DNA of 64,000 nucleotides from Paenibacillus lignilyticus (GCF_017942085.1 NZ_JAGKSP010000006.1:310001-374000); one strand, 5' to 3'; shown: positions 51,205 through 61,697, counted from the stretch's first letter. Notes: generated from the letters alone by a model not told the origin. Numbers and translations: made by a program.

Positions 51205-52177
51205 TGCGATGGGGGGCGACCACGCTCCATCTCTGATTGTACAGGGAGCGTTGGAAGCGGCACTTGAATGGCCGGCAGTACACTTGATTCTCGTTGGGGA
51301 TAAGGCTCGGATCGAAACGCATCTGGGGTCCAAGCGGCCCTCGAACATTGAGATTTTACACGCGGAGGATGTAATCGGTCCGGATGATGAACCGGTTAAA
51401 GCCGTCCGCCGGAAGAAAAATTCCTCGATGGTCATGGCCGGGCAGCTCGTGCGTGAAGGCAAAGCGGAAGCAATGCTCTCAGCCGGGAATACGGGTGCAT
51501 TAATGACGACAGGATTGCTGGTAGTCGGACGCATGGAAGGCATTGAGCGTCCCGCGCTCGTTACGATGCTGCCGACTATGGATGATAAAGGCGTTCTGGC
51601 GCTTGATCTTGGCGCGAACATGGATGCTAAACCGGAGCATCTGCTGCAGTATGCCATCATGGGCAGTATCTATCGCAGCAAGATGAACGGCATGGATAAA
51701 CCTCGCGTCGGTCTGCTCAATGTAGGGACAGAGGCGATGAAAGGCAATGAGCTTACGAAAGCGGCGTACGAGCTGCTGGAAACGGCACCGATTCATTTTA
51801 TCGGGAATGTCGAGGCGCGTGATGTGCTGGTGCGTAACTGCGATGTGCTGATCTGCGACGGTTTTGCCGGCAATATCATGCTCAAAGCGATGGAAGGTAC
51901 GGCAGGCACATTGTTCAAAACGATGCGTGACGTGTTCACAAGCTCGCTGCTCTCCAAACTCGCGGCAGCGATCGTGCAGCCTAAGCTCAGGGCGCTTCGC
52001 AACAAAATGGATTATAAAGAACACGGCGGTGCGCCGCTTCTTGGCGTAAACGGTCTGGTCGTAAAATGTCACGGCTCCTCGGATGTGAAGGCGGTTAAGA
52101 ACGCTGTGCGTCAGGCGAAATTAGCAATCGAGAGCAATTTAATATCATCTATAGCAGCGGAAATCAGCAGGAAGTGA
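51185..52177 (+). CDS. plsX: Phosphate acyltransferase PlsX
   Basis: About 330 residues. PlsX makes acyl-phosphate from acyl-ACP for phospholipid synthesis. Motifs [39 protein letters not shown] and [10 protein letters not shown] are clear. ATG 51185 (or GTG 51188) uses AAGGAGG at 51173-51179, inside the end of fapR. Conserved neighbour of fabH/fabD. Confidence 0.95.
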   Translation: MVRIAIDAMGGDHAPSLIVQGALEAALEWPAVHLILVGDKARIETHLGSKRPSNIEILHAEDVIGPDDEPVKAVRRKKNSSMVMAGQLVREGKAEAMLSAGNTGALMTTGLLVVGRMEGIERPALVTMLPTMDDKGVLALDLGANMDAKPEHLLQYAIMGSIYRSKMNGMDKPRVGLLNVGTEAMKGNELTKAAYELLETAPIHFIGNVEARDVLVRNCDVLICDGFAGNIMLKAMEGTAGTLFKTMRDVFTSSLLSKLAAAIVQPKLRALRNKMDYKEHGGAPLLGVNGLVVKCHGSSDVKAVKNAVRQAKLAIESNLISSIAAEISRK

Positions 52178-52185
52178 GTGGGACT

Positions 52186-53172
52186 ATGCAGCTACATCCC
52201 GTAGGCATTATCGGCACGGGCAAATATGTGCCGGATCGCATTTTGACGAATAAAGATTTGGAACAAATGGTGGAAACGAACGACGAATGGATCGTAACGC
52301 GGACCGGTATGCGCGAACGCCGCATTGCTGCTCCGGATCAAGCGACGTCGGACTTGGCGCTGCATGCATCCAAGAAGGCGCTCGAAGCAGCAGGCATTTC
52401 GGCCGAAGAGCTGGACCTGATCATCGTAGCAACCATTACGCCGGATATGTTCTTCCCTTCGACGGCTTGTCTGCTGCAAGAGAAGCTCGGTGCTAAGAAA
52501 GCGGCTGCCTTTGATTTGTCTGCGGCTTGCTCGGGTTTCATCTATGGTCTTGCAACGGCTTCAAATATGATTGCTACGGGTATGTACAAGCATGTTCTGG
52601 TCGTCGGAGCAGAATGTCTTTCCCGGATTACGGATTACACCGACCGCAATACGTGCATTTTGTTCGGTGACGGCGCGGGCGCGGTTGTCCTTGGGCAAGT
52701 GGCTGAAGGACGCGGCTTCCGTTCGTTCGAGCTTGGTGCAGACGGCGCCGGCGGCGAACTTCTGAAAGTATGTGCAGGCGGTTCCCGTACTCCGTCTTCA
52801 GCAGAGAGCATCGAGAACAAGCAGCATTTTATTTATATGGCCGGCAATGAGGTCTATAAATTCGCAGTGCGGATTATGGGTAACGCAGCAGAAGAGGCGC
52901 TTCGCAAAGCAGGTCTCGACAAAAGCAAGATTGACCTGCTCATTCCGCATCAAGCGAACATCCGTATCATTCAATCCGCGCTCAATCGTCTTGATTTGTC
53001 GGAAGACAAATGCATGATTAATTTGGATAAGTACGGCAACGTGTCGGCTGCCTCGATACCGATTGCACTTGCGGAGGCGGTTGAACAGAACCGCGTGAAG
53101 GAAGGCGACCATCTGGTGCTGGTTGGCTTCGGAGGCGGCTTGACTTGGGGCGCTTCGGTACTTGTCTGGTAA
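52186..53172 (+). CDS. fabH: 3-oxoacyl-ACP synthase III
   Basis: About 328 residues. FabH condenses a branched or straight acyl-CoA primer with malonyl-ACP to start fatty acid synthesis. Catalytic Cys in SAACSGF, His in IPHQANIRI, Asn in GNVSAASIP, and the C-terminal GFGGGLTWGA loop. GTG 52174 overlaps the plsX stop (GTGA), but ATG 52186 gives a better distance to AGGAAG and is used. Branched-chain primer use would be expected for this group. Confidence 0.95.
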   Translation: MQLHPVGIIGTGKYVPDRILTNKDLEQMVETNDEWIVTRTGMRERRIAAPDQATSDLALHASKKALEAAGISAEELDLIIVATITPDMFFPSTACLLQEKLGAKKAAAFDLSAACSGFIYGLATASNMIATGMYKHVLVVGAECLSRITDYTDRNTCILFGDGAGAVVLGQVAEGRGFRSFELGADGAGGELLKVCAGGSRTPSSAESIENKQHFIYMAGNEVYKFAVRIMGNAAEEALRKAGLDKSKIDLLIPHQANIRIIQSALNRLDLSEDKCMINLDKYGNVSAASIPIALAEAVEQNRVKEGDHLVLVGFGGGLTWGASVLVW

Positions 53173-53235
53173 TGAAGCAACGCCATTATATATGTATATT
53201 CAGATTCATTGAAAAGCACGGAGGTGCAGTGAAGC

Positions 53236-54162
53236 TTGGGTAAAATCGCATTTGTATTTCCCGGTCAGGGGGCGCAAGCCGTCGGAATGGGAAAAGACGC
53301 ATATGAAGCCTTCGACGCGTCCAAAGCCATTATTGACGCCGCGGACGAAGCGCTCCGCTTTAAACTGAGCGATATTATTTTTGGCGGTCCGGAAGAACAG
53401 TTGAAACAAACGGCGAACACGCAACCGGCACTGCTAGCAGTAAGCATCGCCCTGCTGGAAGCGTTGAAAGACCGCGGTTTGAAGCCTGACTTCGTGGCAG
53501 GGCACAGTCTGGGCGAATACAGCGCGCTGGTTGCAGCCGGCGCATTGTCTTACCAAGACGCGGTGCGTACCGTTCGCGCTCGCGGCGAGTTCATGGAGCA
53601 AGCCGTGCCAAGCGGCCAAGGCGCAATGGCAGCCGTGCTTGGCGCAGAACGCGAAGCTCTTGCAGCACTTTGTGCAGCAGTATCTTCCGAAGTAGGCGCA
53701 GTAGAGCTGGCTAACGTCAACTGCCCCGGGCAAATCGTAGTCTCCGGCACAGCCGCAGGCGTACAAGGCGTAGTCGAGCGCGGCAAAGAAGCAGGAGCGA
53801 AACGCGTCATTCCGCTCGAAGTCAGCGGACCGTTCCACTCTTCCCTAATGAAACCGGCAGCCGAACGTCTTGAAGGCGTACTGGCGGCTCTTTCCATTAG
53901 CGACGCTTCCGTACCCGTCATTGCAAACGTAACGGCTCAGCCGGTGACAAACGCAGACGAAATCCGCAAGCTCTTGGCCGAGCAAGTGTACTCGCCGGTG
54001 CTCTGGGAAGACAGCGTGCGCTACTTGATCGAGCAAGGCGTGGACACCTTCGTCGAAATCGGATCAGGCTCCGTACTCGCAGGCCTAATCAAGAAAATCG
54101 ACAAAACCGTCAACATCATCTCGATCAACAGCCTAGACTCGCTCAAAGCAGCCGTTCTTTAA
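53236..54162 (+). CDS. fabD: Malonyl-CoA:ACP transacylase
   Basis: 308 residues. Loads malonyl groups on ACP. FVFPGQGAQAVGMG at the N-terminus, nucleophile Ser in GHSLGEYSAL, Arg in RGEFMEQ and His in SGPFHSSLM. Start is TTG 53236, 9 bp after GGAGGTG. A 500-bp repeat region, not seen in the standard operon, separates it from fabG. Confidence 0.95.
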   Translation: MGKIAFVFPGQGAQAVGMGKDAYEAFDASKAIIDAADEALRFKLSDIIFGGPEEQLKQTANTQPALLAVSIALLEALKDRGLKPDFVAGHSLGEYSALVAAGALSYQDAVRTVRARGEFMEQAVPSGQGAMAAVLGAEREALAALCAAVSSEVGAVELANVNCPGQIVVSGTAAGVQGVVERGKEAGAKRVIPLEVSGPFHSSLMKPAAERLEGVLAALSISDASVPVIANVTAQPVTNADEIRKLLAEQVYSPVLWEDSVRYLIEQGVDTFVEIGSGSVLAGLIKKIDKTVNIISINSLDSLKAAVL

Positions 54163-54168
54163 CTAGTT

Positions 54169-54346
54169 TGTGGTGCCGCAGGCGCCATGCCTTTGACTTG
54201 CTCGGCGAAGATGAAGTCGCCGACTCAAGAAGCCAGCCGCAGGCGCAGGCTGATCAATCTATGTGGCACCGCAGGTGCCATGCCCTTGACCTGCTCGGCG
54301 AAGATGAACACGCCGACCGAAGAAGCCAGCCGCAGGCGCAGGCTGA
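54169..54346. repeat. Tandem 93-bp repeat with covarying hairpin (unit A)
   Basis: Cores 54169-54253 and 54262-54346 match at 76 of 85 positions. Each opens with a 7-bp hairpin around GCA: TGGTGCC/GGCGCCA (54171-54187) and TGGCACC/GGTGCCA (54264-54280); between copies a G-C pair became A-T and a T-G pair became C-G. A second stem CGGCGA/TCGCCG is 6 bp in copy 1 and 5 bp in copy 2. Each copy ends with GCCAGCCGCAGGCGCAGGC, itself partly self-complementary. Confidence 0.75.
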
Positions 54347-54359
54347 CAAAGCCCGCACC

Positions 54360-54590
54360 AAAGGTAAAGCGTGTCCCGTAAGGGACGAAAGCGAGCATTA
54401 GCACGAACACCCACCCACGCGACTCTGAATCAGTCCACGTTACCATGTGTCCCGAAAGGGACAACAGGTGGCTAAACGGCGTCAAAAGTAAAGCGTGTCC
54501 CGAATGGGACGAAAGCGAGAATCTGCACGTACAACTCACGCGAGCGGTACTCTGTAACTCCTACGTTACCTCATTCCGGGTGTCCAGAGG
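54360..54590. repeat. Tandem 124-bp repeat with tetraloop hairpins (unit B)
   Basis: Copies start at 54360 and 54484; AAAGCGTGTCCCG, GGGACGAAAGCGAG and GCACG segments are shared and then similarity fades through ACTCTG...CTACGTTACC. Hairpins GTCCC/GGGAC at 54373-54386 (loop GTAA), 54448-54463 (TGTCCC/GGGACA, loop GAAA) and 54497-54510 (loop GAAT). Further stems AGGGTC/GACCCT and CCCCC/GGGGG lie at about 54588-54625. No gene is supported in 54163-54666. Confidence 0.65.
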
Positions 54591-54666
54591 GTCGGAGACC
54601 CTTGGGGTCCCCCTATTTAGGGGGATTTAGGGGGTCATAAATACAAATGAAAGTAGGTGCCCCACT

Positions 54667-55419
54667 TTGACCTTTGCAGATCTTTCAGGCAAAATCGCCT
54701 TAGTAACAGGAGCATCCCGCGGAATCGGCCGTTCCATTGCAATCGCATTGGCTGAAGCCGGCGCAGATGTAGCGATTAACTATTCCGGCAGTGAAGCGGC
54801 AGCGGCAGAAACGGCTCAAACGATTTCGGCGCTCGGCCGCCGCACGCTGGTATTGAAAGCGAACGTAGGCAAGACCGACGAGTTCGACGGCATGGTCAAG
54901 CAAGTCGTGGAAACGTTCGGCGCCATCGATATTTTGGTGAATAACGCAGGCATTACGCGCGATAATCTCATCATGCGGATGAAGGAAGAAGAGTTCGACC
55001 AAGTCATCGAAACGAACCTCAAAGGCGTGTTCAATGGCATTAAAGCCGTAACCCGTCAAATGATGAAGCAGCGTTCCGGCCGCATCATCAATATTTCGTC
55101 CGTTGTTGGTGTTCTGGGCAATCCGGGGCAGGCTAACTATGTGGCTGCGAAAGCAGGCGTCATCGGTCTCACGAAGGCATCAGCACGCGAGCTGGCTTCC
55201 CGTGGCATTACGGTGAACTGTGTCGCACCGGGCTTTATTCAAACCGACATGACGGACAAATTGCCGCAAGAAATGCGTGAGAAGCTTGCTGCGGACATTC
55301 CGCTTGCAAGACTCGGCGACCCGCAGGATATTGCTGCCGCGGTGCGTTTCCTTGCGTCTAACGCGGCCGGATACATGACCGGACAGACGATTCATGTGGA
55401 TGGCGGCATGTACATGTAA
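54667..55419 (+). CDS. fabG: 3-oxoacyl-ACP reductase
   Basis: 250 residues. NADPH-dependent SDR reducing 3-oxoacyl-ACP in elongation. TGASRGIG loop (about 14-21), NNAGIT, the catalytic Ser in NISSVVG and YVAAK with Tyr and Lys, C-terminal DGGMYM. TTG 54667 is used with a weak SD (TAGGTG, 54654-54659), poor for such a gene and directly after the repeat region, so translation may be affected by its structure. Confidence 0.95.
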   Translation: MTFADLSGKIALVTGASRGIGRSIAIALAEAGADVAINYSGSEAAAAETAQTISALGRRTLVLKANVGKTDEFDGMVKQVVETFGAIDILVNNAGITRDNLIMRMKEEEFDQVIETNLKGVFNGIKAVTRQMMKQRSGRIINISSVVGVLGNPGQANYVAAKAGVIGLTKASARELASRGITVNCVAPGFIQTDMTDKLPQEMREKLAADIPLARLGDPQDIAAAVRFLASNAAGYMTGQTIHVDGGMYM

Positions 55420-55514
55420 GCAAGGCGGAAAGTCCGTAGGGACGCCGCTGGGACATGGTCGGTATGGCAATTTGTCCGCAATTCTCGTATAATACCATGG
55501 AGGAGGTGAACCGG

Positions 55515-55751
55515 ATGTCCGATGTATTTGATCGTGTAAAGCGCATCGTTGTCGACCGCCTTGGCGTTGACGAGTCGGAGGTGTCTCTTGAGGCTTCTTT
55601 CAAAGAAGATCTTGGAGCTGACTCTCTTGATGTCGTTGAACTTGTCATGGAGCTGGAAGATGAATTCGATATGGAAATCTCTGATGAAGATGCAGAGAAA
55701 ATTACCAGTGTGGGAGAAGTAGTGAACTACATATCTTCTCTGGCTAAGTAA
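55515..55751 (+). CDS. acpP: Acyl carrier protein
   Basis: 78 residues, very acidic four-helix carrier. Phosphopantetheine attaches to the Ser of [13 protein letters not shown] 55515 follows GGAGGAGGTG; the frame extends upstream to 55455 without a ribosome site. Between fabG and fabF, as expected. Confidence 0.97.
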   Translation: MSDVFDRVKRIVVDRLGVDESEVSLEASFKEDLGADSLDVVELVMELEDEFDMEISDEDAEKITSVGEVVNYISSLAK

Positions 55752-55762
55752 TACAAATGATT

Positions 55763-55786
55763 AGTCCCGTTGTTACAGGCGGGACT
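55763..55786 (+). terminator. Weak hairpin between acpP and fabF
   Basis: AGTCCCG (55763-55769) / CGGGACT (55780-55786), ten-nt loop, followed by TCTCTCC rather than a T run. May trim or attenuate the transcript so that acpP exceeds fabF. Confidence 0.45.
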
Positions 55787-55888
55787 TCTCTCCATATCCG
55801 TGTGCCTTGCCATAATAACAGCTGTAAGCGCATTAGCGTTTTTATAGATAGATAAACCAATTGGGTTTCCCATCAGAGGTGAATAGGT

Positions 55889-57130
55889 ATGAAACAGAGA
55901 GTAGTCGTTACGGGCATGGGGGTTATGACTTCGCTCGGTTCCGATTTGAATACGTTTTGGGGTAATTTAATGGAAGGGAAATCAGGCGTCTCGTTAGTGG
56001 AAGCTTTCGACGTTTCTGAATATCCGACTCGAATTGCCGCAGAAATTAAGAACTTTAACCCGGAAGATTATCAAATTGATAAAAAAGAAGCGCGTCGCAT
56101 GGACCGTTTCGTGCAATTCGCAGTTGTTGCGAGCACACTGGCCGTTAAGGATGCAGCGCTCAATATCGGCGAAGAAGTAGATGCAGAGCGCGTTGGCGTT
56201 ATGATCGGCTCGGGTATCGGCGGTCTGGGCACTTGGGAAGACCAGCATAATATTTTGCTGGAGAAAGGTCCTAAGCGCGTAAGCCCGTTCTTTATTCCGA
56301 TGATGATCGCTAACATGGCTTCCGGCCAAGTTTCGATGATTACCGGCGCCAAAGGTCCAAACAGCACGGCGGTTACGGCTTGTGCAACGGGCACGCATTC
56401 CATTGGCGATTCCTACAAAATGATTCAACGCGGTGACGCCGATGTCATGATCTGCGGCGGCGCGGAAGCGACAATCAGACCGACGGGTATGGCTGGATTC
56501 TGCTCCTTGCGTGCGATGTCGACAAGAAACGATGAGCCGACAAAGGCTTCCCGTCCTTTCGATGTAGACCGCGACGGTTTCGTCATGGGCGAAGGCTCAG
56601 GCGTGTTGATTCTGGAATCGCTTGAACATGCACAGAAGCGCGGCGCTCGCATTTATGCGGAAATCGTCGGCTACGGCATGAGCGGCGACGCTTATCATAT
56701 GACAGAGCCGGATCCGGATGGCGCTGCTCGTTGTATGGTGAAAGCTCTTCGCGACGGCGGTATCGAGCCATCCCAGATCGATTACATTAACGCGCACGGT
56801 ACATCGACTCCGGTTGGCGACAAGTCCGAAACGACGGCCATCAAGAAAACATTCGGAGAACATGCCTACAAACTGGCAGTAAGCTCTACGAAGTCGATGA
56901 CCGGTCACTTGCTTGGTGCAGCCGGCGGTGTGGAAGCCGTTATTTTGGGACTATCCTTGAAGAATGGCATTATTCCACCGACGATTAACCTGGAGAATCA
57001 AGATCCGGAATGCGATCTCGATTATGTGCCGAATACTCCGCGTAAAGCCGATCTCAATTATGCATTGTCCAATTCCTTCGGGTTCGGCGGTCATAACGCA
57101 ACGATCGTGATGAGAAAATATGAAGCATGA
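55889..57130 (+). CDS. fabF: 3-oxoacyl-ACP synthase II
   Basis: 413 residues. Elongating condensing enzyme. [17 protein letters not shown] start, nucleophile Cys in [11 protein letters not shown], His in [11 protein letters not shown] and [10 protein letters not shown]-terminal [17 protein letters not shown]. Overlaps rnc by 11 bp, so translation of the two is coupled. Confidence 0.96.
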   Translation: MKQRVVVTGMGVMTSLGSDLNTFWGNLMEGKSGVSLVEAFDVSEYPTRIAAEIKNFNPEDYQIDKKEARRMDRFVQFAVVASTLAVKDAALNIGEEVDAERVGVMIGSGIGGLGTWEDQHNILLEKGPKRVSPFFIPMMIANMASGQVSMITGAKGPNSTAVTACATGTHSIGDSYKMIQRGDADVMICGGAEATIRPTGMAGFCSLRAMSTRNDEPTKASRPFDVDRDGFVMGEGSGVLILESLEHAQKRGARIYAEIVGYGMSGDAYHMTEPDPDGAARCMVKALRDGGIEPSQIDYINAHGTSTPVGDKSETTAIKKTFGEHAYKLAVSSTKSMTGHLLGAAGGVEAVILGLSLKNGIIPPTINLENQDPECDLDYVPNTPRKADLNYALSNSFGFGGHNATIVMRKYEA

Positions 57131-57809
57131 TAAGTTCGATGAGCTGCAGCAGCGTCTGCAGCTCCATTTTCGTACCATCCGACTTCTTAGACAGGCATTT
57201 ACACATACCTCCTATGTGAACGAACACCGGCAAACCGCAATGGAGCACAATGAACGCTTGGAATTTCTCGGCGATGCCATTTTACAGTTAACCGTTTCCG
57301 AGTTTCTGTACAAGACATTTCCGGAACGGCCTGAAGGTCAGCTGACACGCATGCGGGCATCGATCGTTTGTGAACCTTCGCTTGCGCGGTTCGCGGATCT
57401 GCTGGAGTTGGGCTCTCATGTTCTTCTGGGACGCGGTGAGGAGCAGCTTGGCGGGCGTCAACGTCCTGCATTGCTTGCAGATTTGTTCGAAGCCTTTGTA
57501 GGTGCGATTTATCTGGATCAAGGCTTAGATGCGGTTCGTACGTTTCTGACTGCACATATGTTTCCGCATATAGACAGCGACGGCGGCTTGCTGGTGAAGG
57601 ATTTCAAATCGAACCTGCAGGAGAAAGCACAGCACGCGGGGATGGGCCCGATCGAATATCGCATTGTGGAAGAACGCGGTCCTGCGCATGACCGGGAGTT
57701 TATTGTAGAAGTCTATATCGGGGATACCGGTTACGGTTCCGGTACGGGCAGAACGAAGAAGGAAGCCGAGCAGCAGGCAGCCGCAGAAGCATGGCGTAAG
57801 CTGGTATAG
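57120..57809 (+). CDS. rnc: Ribonuclease III
   Basis: 229 residues. Cleaves double-stranded RNA in rRNA and mRNA processing. Signature [12 protein letters not shown], metal-site Glu in [13 protein letters not shown], and a C-terminal dsRNA-binding domain (about 155-228, [23 protein letters not shown]). Its start lies inside fabF. The hairpin-rich region 54.2-54.6 kb of the same operon could be a substrate. Confidence 0.95.
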   Translation: MKHDKFDELQQRLQLHFRTIRLLRQAFTHTSYVNEHRQTAMEHNERLEFLGDAILQLTVSEFLYKTFPERPEGQLTRMRASIVCEPSLARFADLLELGSHVLLGRGEEQLGGRQRPALLADLFEAFVGAIYLDQGLDAVRTFLTAHMFPHIDSDGGLLVKDFKSNLQEKAQHAGMGPIEYRIVEERGPAHDREFIVEVYIGDTGYGSGTGRTKKEAEQQAAAEAWRKLV

Positions 57810-57963
57810 CATCGATGTGAAACAAAATTCTGGTCGCCACTGGTAACCGGGATTTTTTGCATTTACGGGAGAAGGCGGATGCGGCACTTGGAAACGCCTT
57901 CCTTAATCGGTCGTTTAAGGCGTGCAAAAGGCGGATTTCGGGCATTTTTCGACGTTTTTCGAC

Positions 57964-57992
57964 CTGACCTTTTGGAACAGTTATGGTACAAT
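57964..57992 (+). promoter_or_regulatory. Promoter of smc
   Basis: CTGACC (57964-57969, four of six), 17-bp spacer ending TGG, TACAAT (57987-57992): extended -10, 24 bp before the smc ATG. The rest of 57810-57963 shows nothing definite. Confidence 0.6.
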
Positions 57993-58015
57993 AATCGTTG
58001 AGGTGAAGGTAAGCG

Positions 58016-61000
58016 ATGTTCCTGAAAAGGATAGAATTAGCAGGGTTTAAGTCGTTTGCCGACAAGACGGAATTGGAATTCGTCCGCGGTATCACGGCGG
58101 TCGTTGGCCCCAACGGCAGTGGTAAGAGCAATATCAGCGACAGCATTCGCTGGGTATTAGGGGAACAAAGCGCGAAGAGTCTTCGCGGCGGCAAGATGGA
58201 AGACATTATTTTCGCGGGAAGCGATGCGCGTAAAGCGGTCAATTTCGGCGAAGTATCGTTGACGCTGGATAATTCAGACAACGCGCTTCCGCTTGATTTT
58301 AACGAAGTAACGGTCACGCGCCGCGTGCATCGCAGCGGTGACAGCGAATATTTGATTAACAAGCAGTCATGCCGACTGAAAGATATTACAGAATTGTTTA
58401 TGGATACGGGGATAGGCAAAGAGGCTTATTCCATTATCGGACAAGGCCGTATTGAAGAAATATTAAGTACGCGCTCCGAGGATCGACGCGGAATTTTCGA
58501 AGAAGCTTCCGGTATCGTCAAATATAAATCGCGTAAACGCGAAGCTCAGAAGAAGCTGGAGGAAACGGAAACGAATCTGCTTCGGATCCACGATTTGGTC
58601 ACAGAGCTGGAGGATCAAGTTGAGCCGCTTCGCGTGCAATCCGAGAAAGCCAAACAATTCAAGCTGCTGCGCGAACAGCTGAAGCATACCGAAATTTCGA
58701 TGTATGTACATAACATTGAAACCGTTCATCATTCATGGAGCGATTCCAATGCGCGCATGAGCAAGCTGCAAGAAGAGCAGTTATCCTTGTCTACCGTTGT
58801 AAGCAAACATGATGCTGTGCTGGAGAAGGATCGGTTTAAGCTTCGCGAGTTGGAGGAAGCGCTTGACCGTTTGCATGAATCGATGCTGCAATACAGCGAA
58901 GAGTACGAGAAATGCGAAGGATACGGCGAGGTGCTCAAAGAGCGTAAACGCAACCTGGAGCAAAATCGTTCGCAGCTGGAAGCAACGATTGCCGCGCAAA
59001 ATGAACGAATCGGTGCACTGACGAAGGAAGAAGCGGAGTTCCGCGGCAAAGCGGCATCGCTGGAGAATGAGCTGAATACGCTTCGTTTCAAGCTTGCCGA
59101 AGAGGAAGCGCAGCTTCTGGGAACCTCCGCATCCGCTTCAGGTGATGCGGAGGAATCGCTGAAGGGCGAGCTCCTGGATGTGCTCAGCACGATGGCTCAG
59201 CTGCGCAACGAGATTCGGTATGCGCTCCAGCAAGAAGAAGCACTGCAGCGCAGAATGGAGCGGTTGGGCGACGAGCATTCCAAGTGGCAGGAGCAGCATG
59301 AACGTGTAAGCGCCAGACGAATGGAGCTGAAGCAGCGGCTCGAAGCAACGCTGGCTGAGATCAATAAAGTGCGGAATCGCTACATTACCGAGGCCGAGCA
59401 TCTCCAGAACGGACAGAAGCTGCTCGAAGAAGCGCAGTCTGCTGTTCGCAAATGGGAGCAGAAGCTGGAGGCGCTGACATCAAGACGCGATACGATGAAG
59501 GAAATGCAGGATGATTTGGACGGCTTTATGCAGGGCGTCAAAGAAATTCTGAAAGCTTCGCGCCGTTCAAGCGGCGGCGTGGAAGGCGTACATGGTGCCG
59601 TTGCGGAGCTGATTCGTGTACCTGAGAAAGTGGAGCTTGCGATTGAGACCGCGCTCGGCGGAGCACTTCAGCATGTCGTCATGAATGACGAACGGAGTGC
59701 AAGGGCAGCGATTGCCTTCCTGAAGCAGCGCCAGCTGGGTCGGGCGACGTTCTTGCCGCTCGATGTCATTCGTGGACGCAATATTCCGGAGCATGATAAG
59801 CGTACGATCGCGGGAATGGACGGTTTCGTAGGCGTAGCGGCAGAGCTGATCTCCTGTGATGCGAAGTATGCGCATATCGCAGAGAACCTGCTCGGCAATG
59901 TACTCATCGCCGAAACGTTGGAGTATGCCAACCGAATCGCGGCGAAATGCCAATATCGGTTCCGTGTCGTCACGCTCGAAGGGGATGTCGTTAACGCCGG
60001 CGGTTCCATGACAGGGGGAAGCATCCAGAAGAAAGGTGCCAACCTGCTCGGCAGACAGCGTCAAATCGAACAATTGGACGAAGAGATTCGCTCCACCGAT
60101 GGACAGCTCGTTAAACTTCGGGACAAAATCAGCGACTTGCGCAAGGAGCAATCCATCCGTAATCAGAACGTAGATGATTTACGGGAGCAAGGCGAGAAGC
60201 AGCGGATCGAGGAGCAGCACATCCGCGCAGAGCTTCAGCAATTGGATAATGAGAAACGTCACTTGGATGACCAAGCGCAGCTGTTCCAAGCAGACAGTGC
60301 CGGCCACAAGTCCGAGCAGCAGCAGATCAGCCAATCCGCGAAGGATGCGGAGGCACGTCTTGAAGTGCTGACCAAGGAAGAGGCCCGGTTGCAGGAAGAA
60401 ATTCGGATCGCAGAAGATCGCCGAAAGGCCGGTGAATCCGCGAAGGAGCAGCTGCAGGATCATTTGACCGATCTGAAGATCGCGCTTGCGAAGACGGATC
60501 AGGAGAAAATGTCATTCGAGGATCAGGCATCACGCGTTCGATCGGATATCGGTCGCGCGAAGCAGGAGCTGGCTGGGCTTCGTGAAATGCTGCAGCGCCA
60601 AGAGGAAGAGGCAGAGCAGCATCTCACAGAAAGTGTGAAGCAGGTCGAGCAGCTGAACGCATTGAAGCTGAAGAAGGACGGCTGCTCCGAGCAGACGGAC
60701 CTAAAACGTGCACAGCGTGCAGAGCTTACTCGTGATCTGGAGCTGGGCGAGAGTGAAACGAAGGAGCAGCGTGCTCAACTTCGCAGTATTGAGGATCAAT
60801 TGAGGCAGATCGAGATTGCGGCGAATCGACTCGATGTTGAGCTGGACAACCTGCTTCGCAAGCTGAGTGAAGAATACGAGCTCAGCTACGAGCTTGCGAA
60901 GGAGCGTTATCCGGTGCCTGAGGATGTTCAGGCTGCGCAGAATGAGGTTCGTGATCTCAAGCGTCGAATTTCAAGCTTGGGTGAAGTCAGCCTCGGTGCG

Positions 61001-61594
61001 ATTGATGAGTATGAGCGCGTGAAAGAACGGTACACCTTTCTGGATGATCAGAAGAATGACCTTATCGAAGCCAAAACAACGCTCTATCAAGTTATCCGCG
61101 AGATGGATGAAGAGATGAGCAAACGATTCCGTACTACGTTCGAAGCCATTCGCGGTCATTTCGTAGTCGTCTTCTCGAAGCTGTTCGGCGGCGGACGCGC
61201 GGATCTCATTATGGTCGATCCCGAGCGAGTACTCGACAGCGGTATCGATATCGTGGCTCAACCTCCCGGTAAGAAACTGCAAAATTTGCAGCTCCTCTCC
61301 GGCGGCGAGCGTGCGTTAACCGCGATCGCATTGCTGTTTGCAATCCTTCAAGTCAAACCTGTACCGTTCTGCGTACTCGATGAGGTTGAAGCGGCGCTCG
61401 ACGAAGCGAACGTTGCTCGTTTTGCGCAATATTTACGCGAGTTCTCGGAATTAACGCAATTTATCGTGGTTACCCACCGCAAAGGTACAATGGAAGAAGC
61501 GGATGTCCTTTACGGGGTTACGATGGAAGAGGGCGGCGTTTCTAAGCTGGTATCGGTACGACTAGAGGACGAAGACGAAGCGTTCTCGGCATAA
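58016..61594 (+). CDS. smc: Chromosome partition protein Smc
   Basis: 1192 residues, the normal length. N-terminal head with Walker A GPNGSGKSN (about 32-40), long coiled coil (about 170-500), hinge (about 515-670, with GAVAELIRVPEKVE and GGSMTGGS), return coiled coil (about 675-1020) and C-terminal head with signature LSGGERALTAIALLFA and Walker B CVLDEVEAALDEANV. Forms the SMC-ScpAB condensin that organises the chromosome. Own promoter, SD GAGGTGAAGG. Confidence 0.97.
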   Translation: MFLKRIELAGFKSFADKTELEFVRGITAVVGPNGSGKSNISDSIRWVLGEQSAKSLRGGKMEDIIFAGSDARKAVNFGEVSLTLDNSDNALPLDFNEVTVTRRVHRSGDSEYLINKQSCRLKDITELFMDTGIGKEAYSIIGQGRIEEILSTRSEDRRGIFEEASGIVKYKSRKREAQKKLEETETNLLRIHDLVTELEDQVEPLRVQSEKAKQFKLLREQLKHTEISMYVHNIETVHHSWSDSNARMSKLQEEQLSLSTVVSKHDAVLEKDRFKLRELEEALDRLHESMLQYSEEYEKCEGYGEVLKERKRNLEQNRSQLEATIAAQNERIGALTKEEAEFRGKAASLENELNTLRFKLAEEEAQLLGTSASASGDAEESLKGELLDVLSTMAQLRNEIRYALQQEEALQRRMERLGDEHSKWQEQHERVSARRMELKQRLEATLAEINKVRNRYITEAEHLQNGQKLLEEAQSAVRKWEQKLEALTSRRDTMKEMQDDLDGFMQGVKEILKASRRSSGGVEGVHGAVAELIRVPEKVELAIETALGGALQHVVMNDERSARAAIAFLKQRQLGRATFLPLDVIRGRNIPEHDKRTIAGMDGFVGVAAELISCDAKYAHIAENLLGNVLIAETLEYANRIAAKCQYRFRVVTLEGDVVNAGGSMTGGSIQKKGANLLGRQRQIEQLDEEIRSTDGQLVKLRDKISDLRKEQSIRNQNVDDLREQGEKQRIEEQHIRAELQQLDNEKRHLDDQAQLFQADSAGHKSEQQQISQSAKDAEARLEVLTKEEARLQEEIRIAEDRRKAGESAKEQLQDHLTDLKIALAKTDQEKMSFEDQASRVRSDIGRAKQELAGLREMLQRQEEEAEQHLTESVKQVEQLNALKLKKDGCSEQTDLKRAQRAELTRDLELGESETKEQRAQLRSIEDQLRQIEIAANRLDVELDNLLRKLSEEYELSYELAKERYPVPEDVQAAQNEVRDLKRRISSLGEVSLGAIDEYERVKERYTFLDDQKNDLIEAKTTLYQVIREMDEEMSKRFRTTFEAIRGHFVVVFSKLFGGGRADLIMVDPERVLDSGIDIVAQPPGKKLQNLQLLSGGERALTAIALLFAILQVKPVPFCVLDEVEAALDEANVARFAQYLREFSELTQFIVVTHRKGTMEEADVLYGVTMEEGGVSKLVSVRLEDEDEAFSA

Positions 61595-61630
61595 AAAAGA
61601 ATCAAATTCCAGCATACACACGTACTATAG

Positions 61631-61672
61631 AAGCCGGAGCTTGGCGCACCCTGCGCCATTGCCCGGCTTTTG
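61631..61672 (+). terminator. Hairpin between smc and ftsY
   Basis: AAGCCGG (61631-61637) / CCGGCTT (61663-61669) enclosing GGCGCA-CCC-TGCGCC (61643-61657), then a short T stretch. Probable partial terminator. Confidence 0.6.
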
Positions 61673-61697
61673 CAAGTAAAGGATGGAGGACTATAAA

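Noticed and set aside
54168..54401. Short open frames in the fabD-fabG gap with repeated peptide
   Set aside because: The repeated peptide only mirrors the DNA repeat; changes between copies keep RNA pairing rather than codons, and no ribosome site is present.
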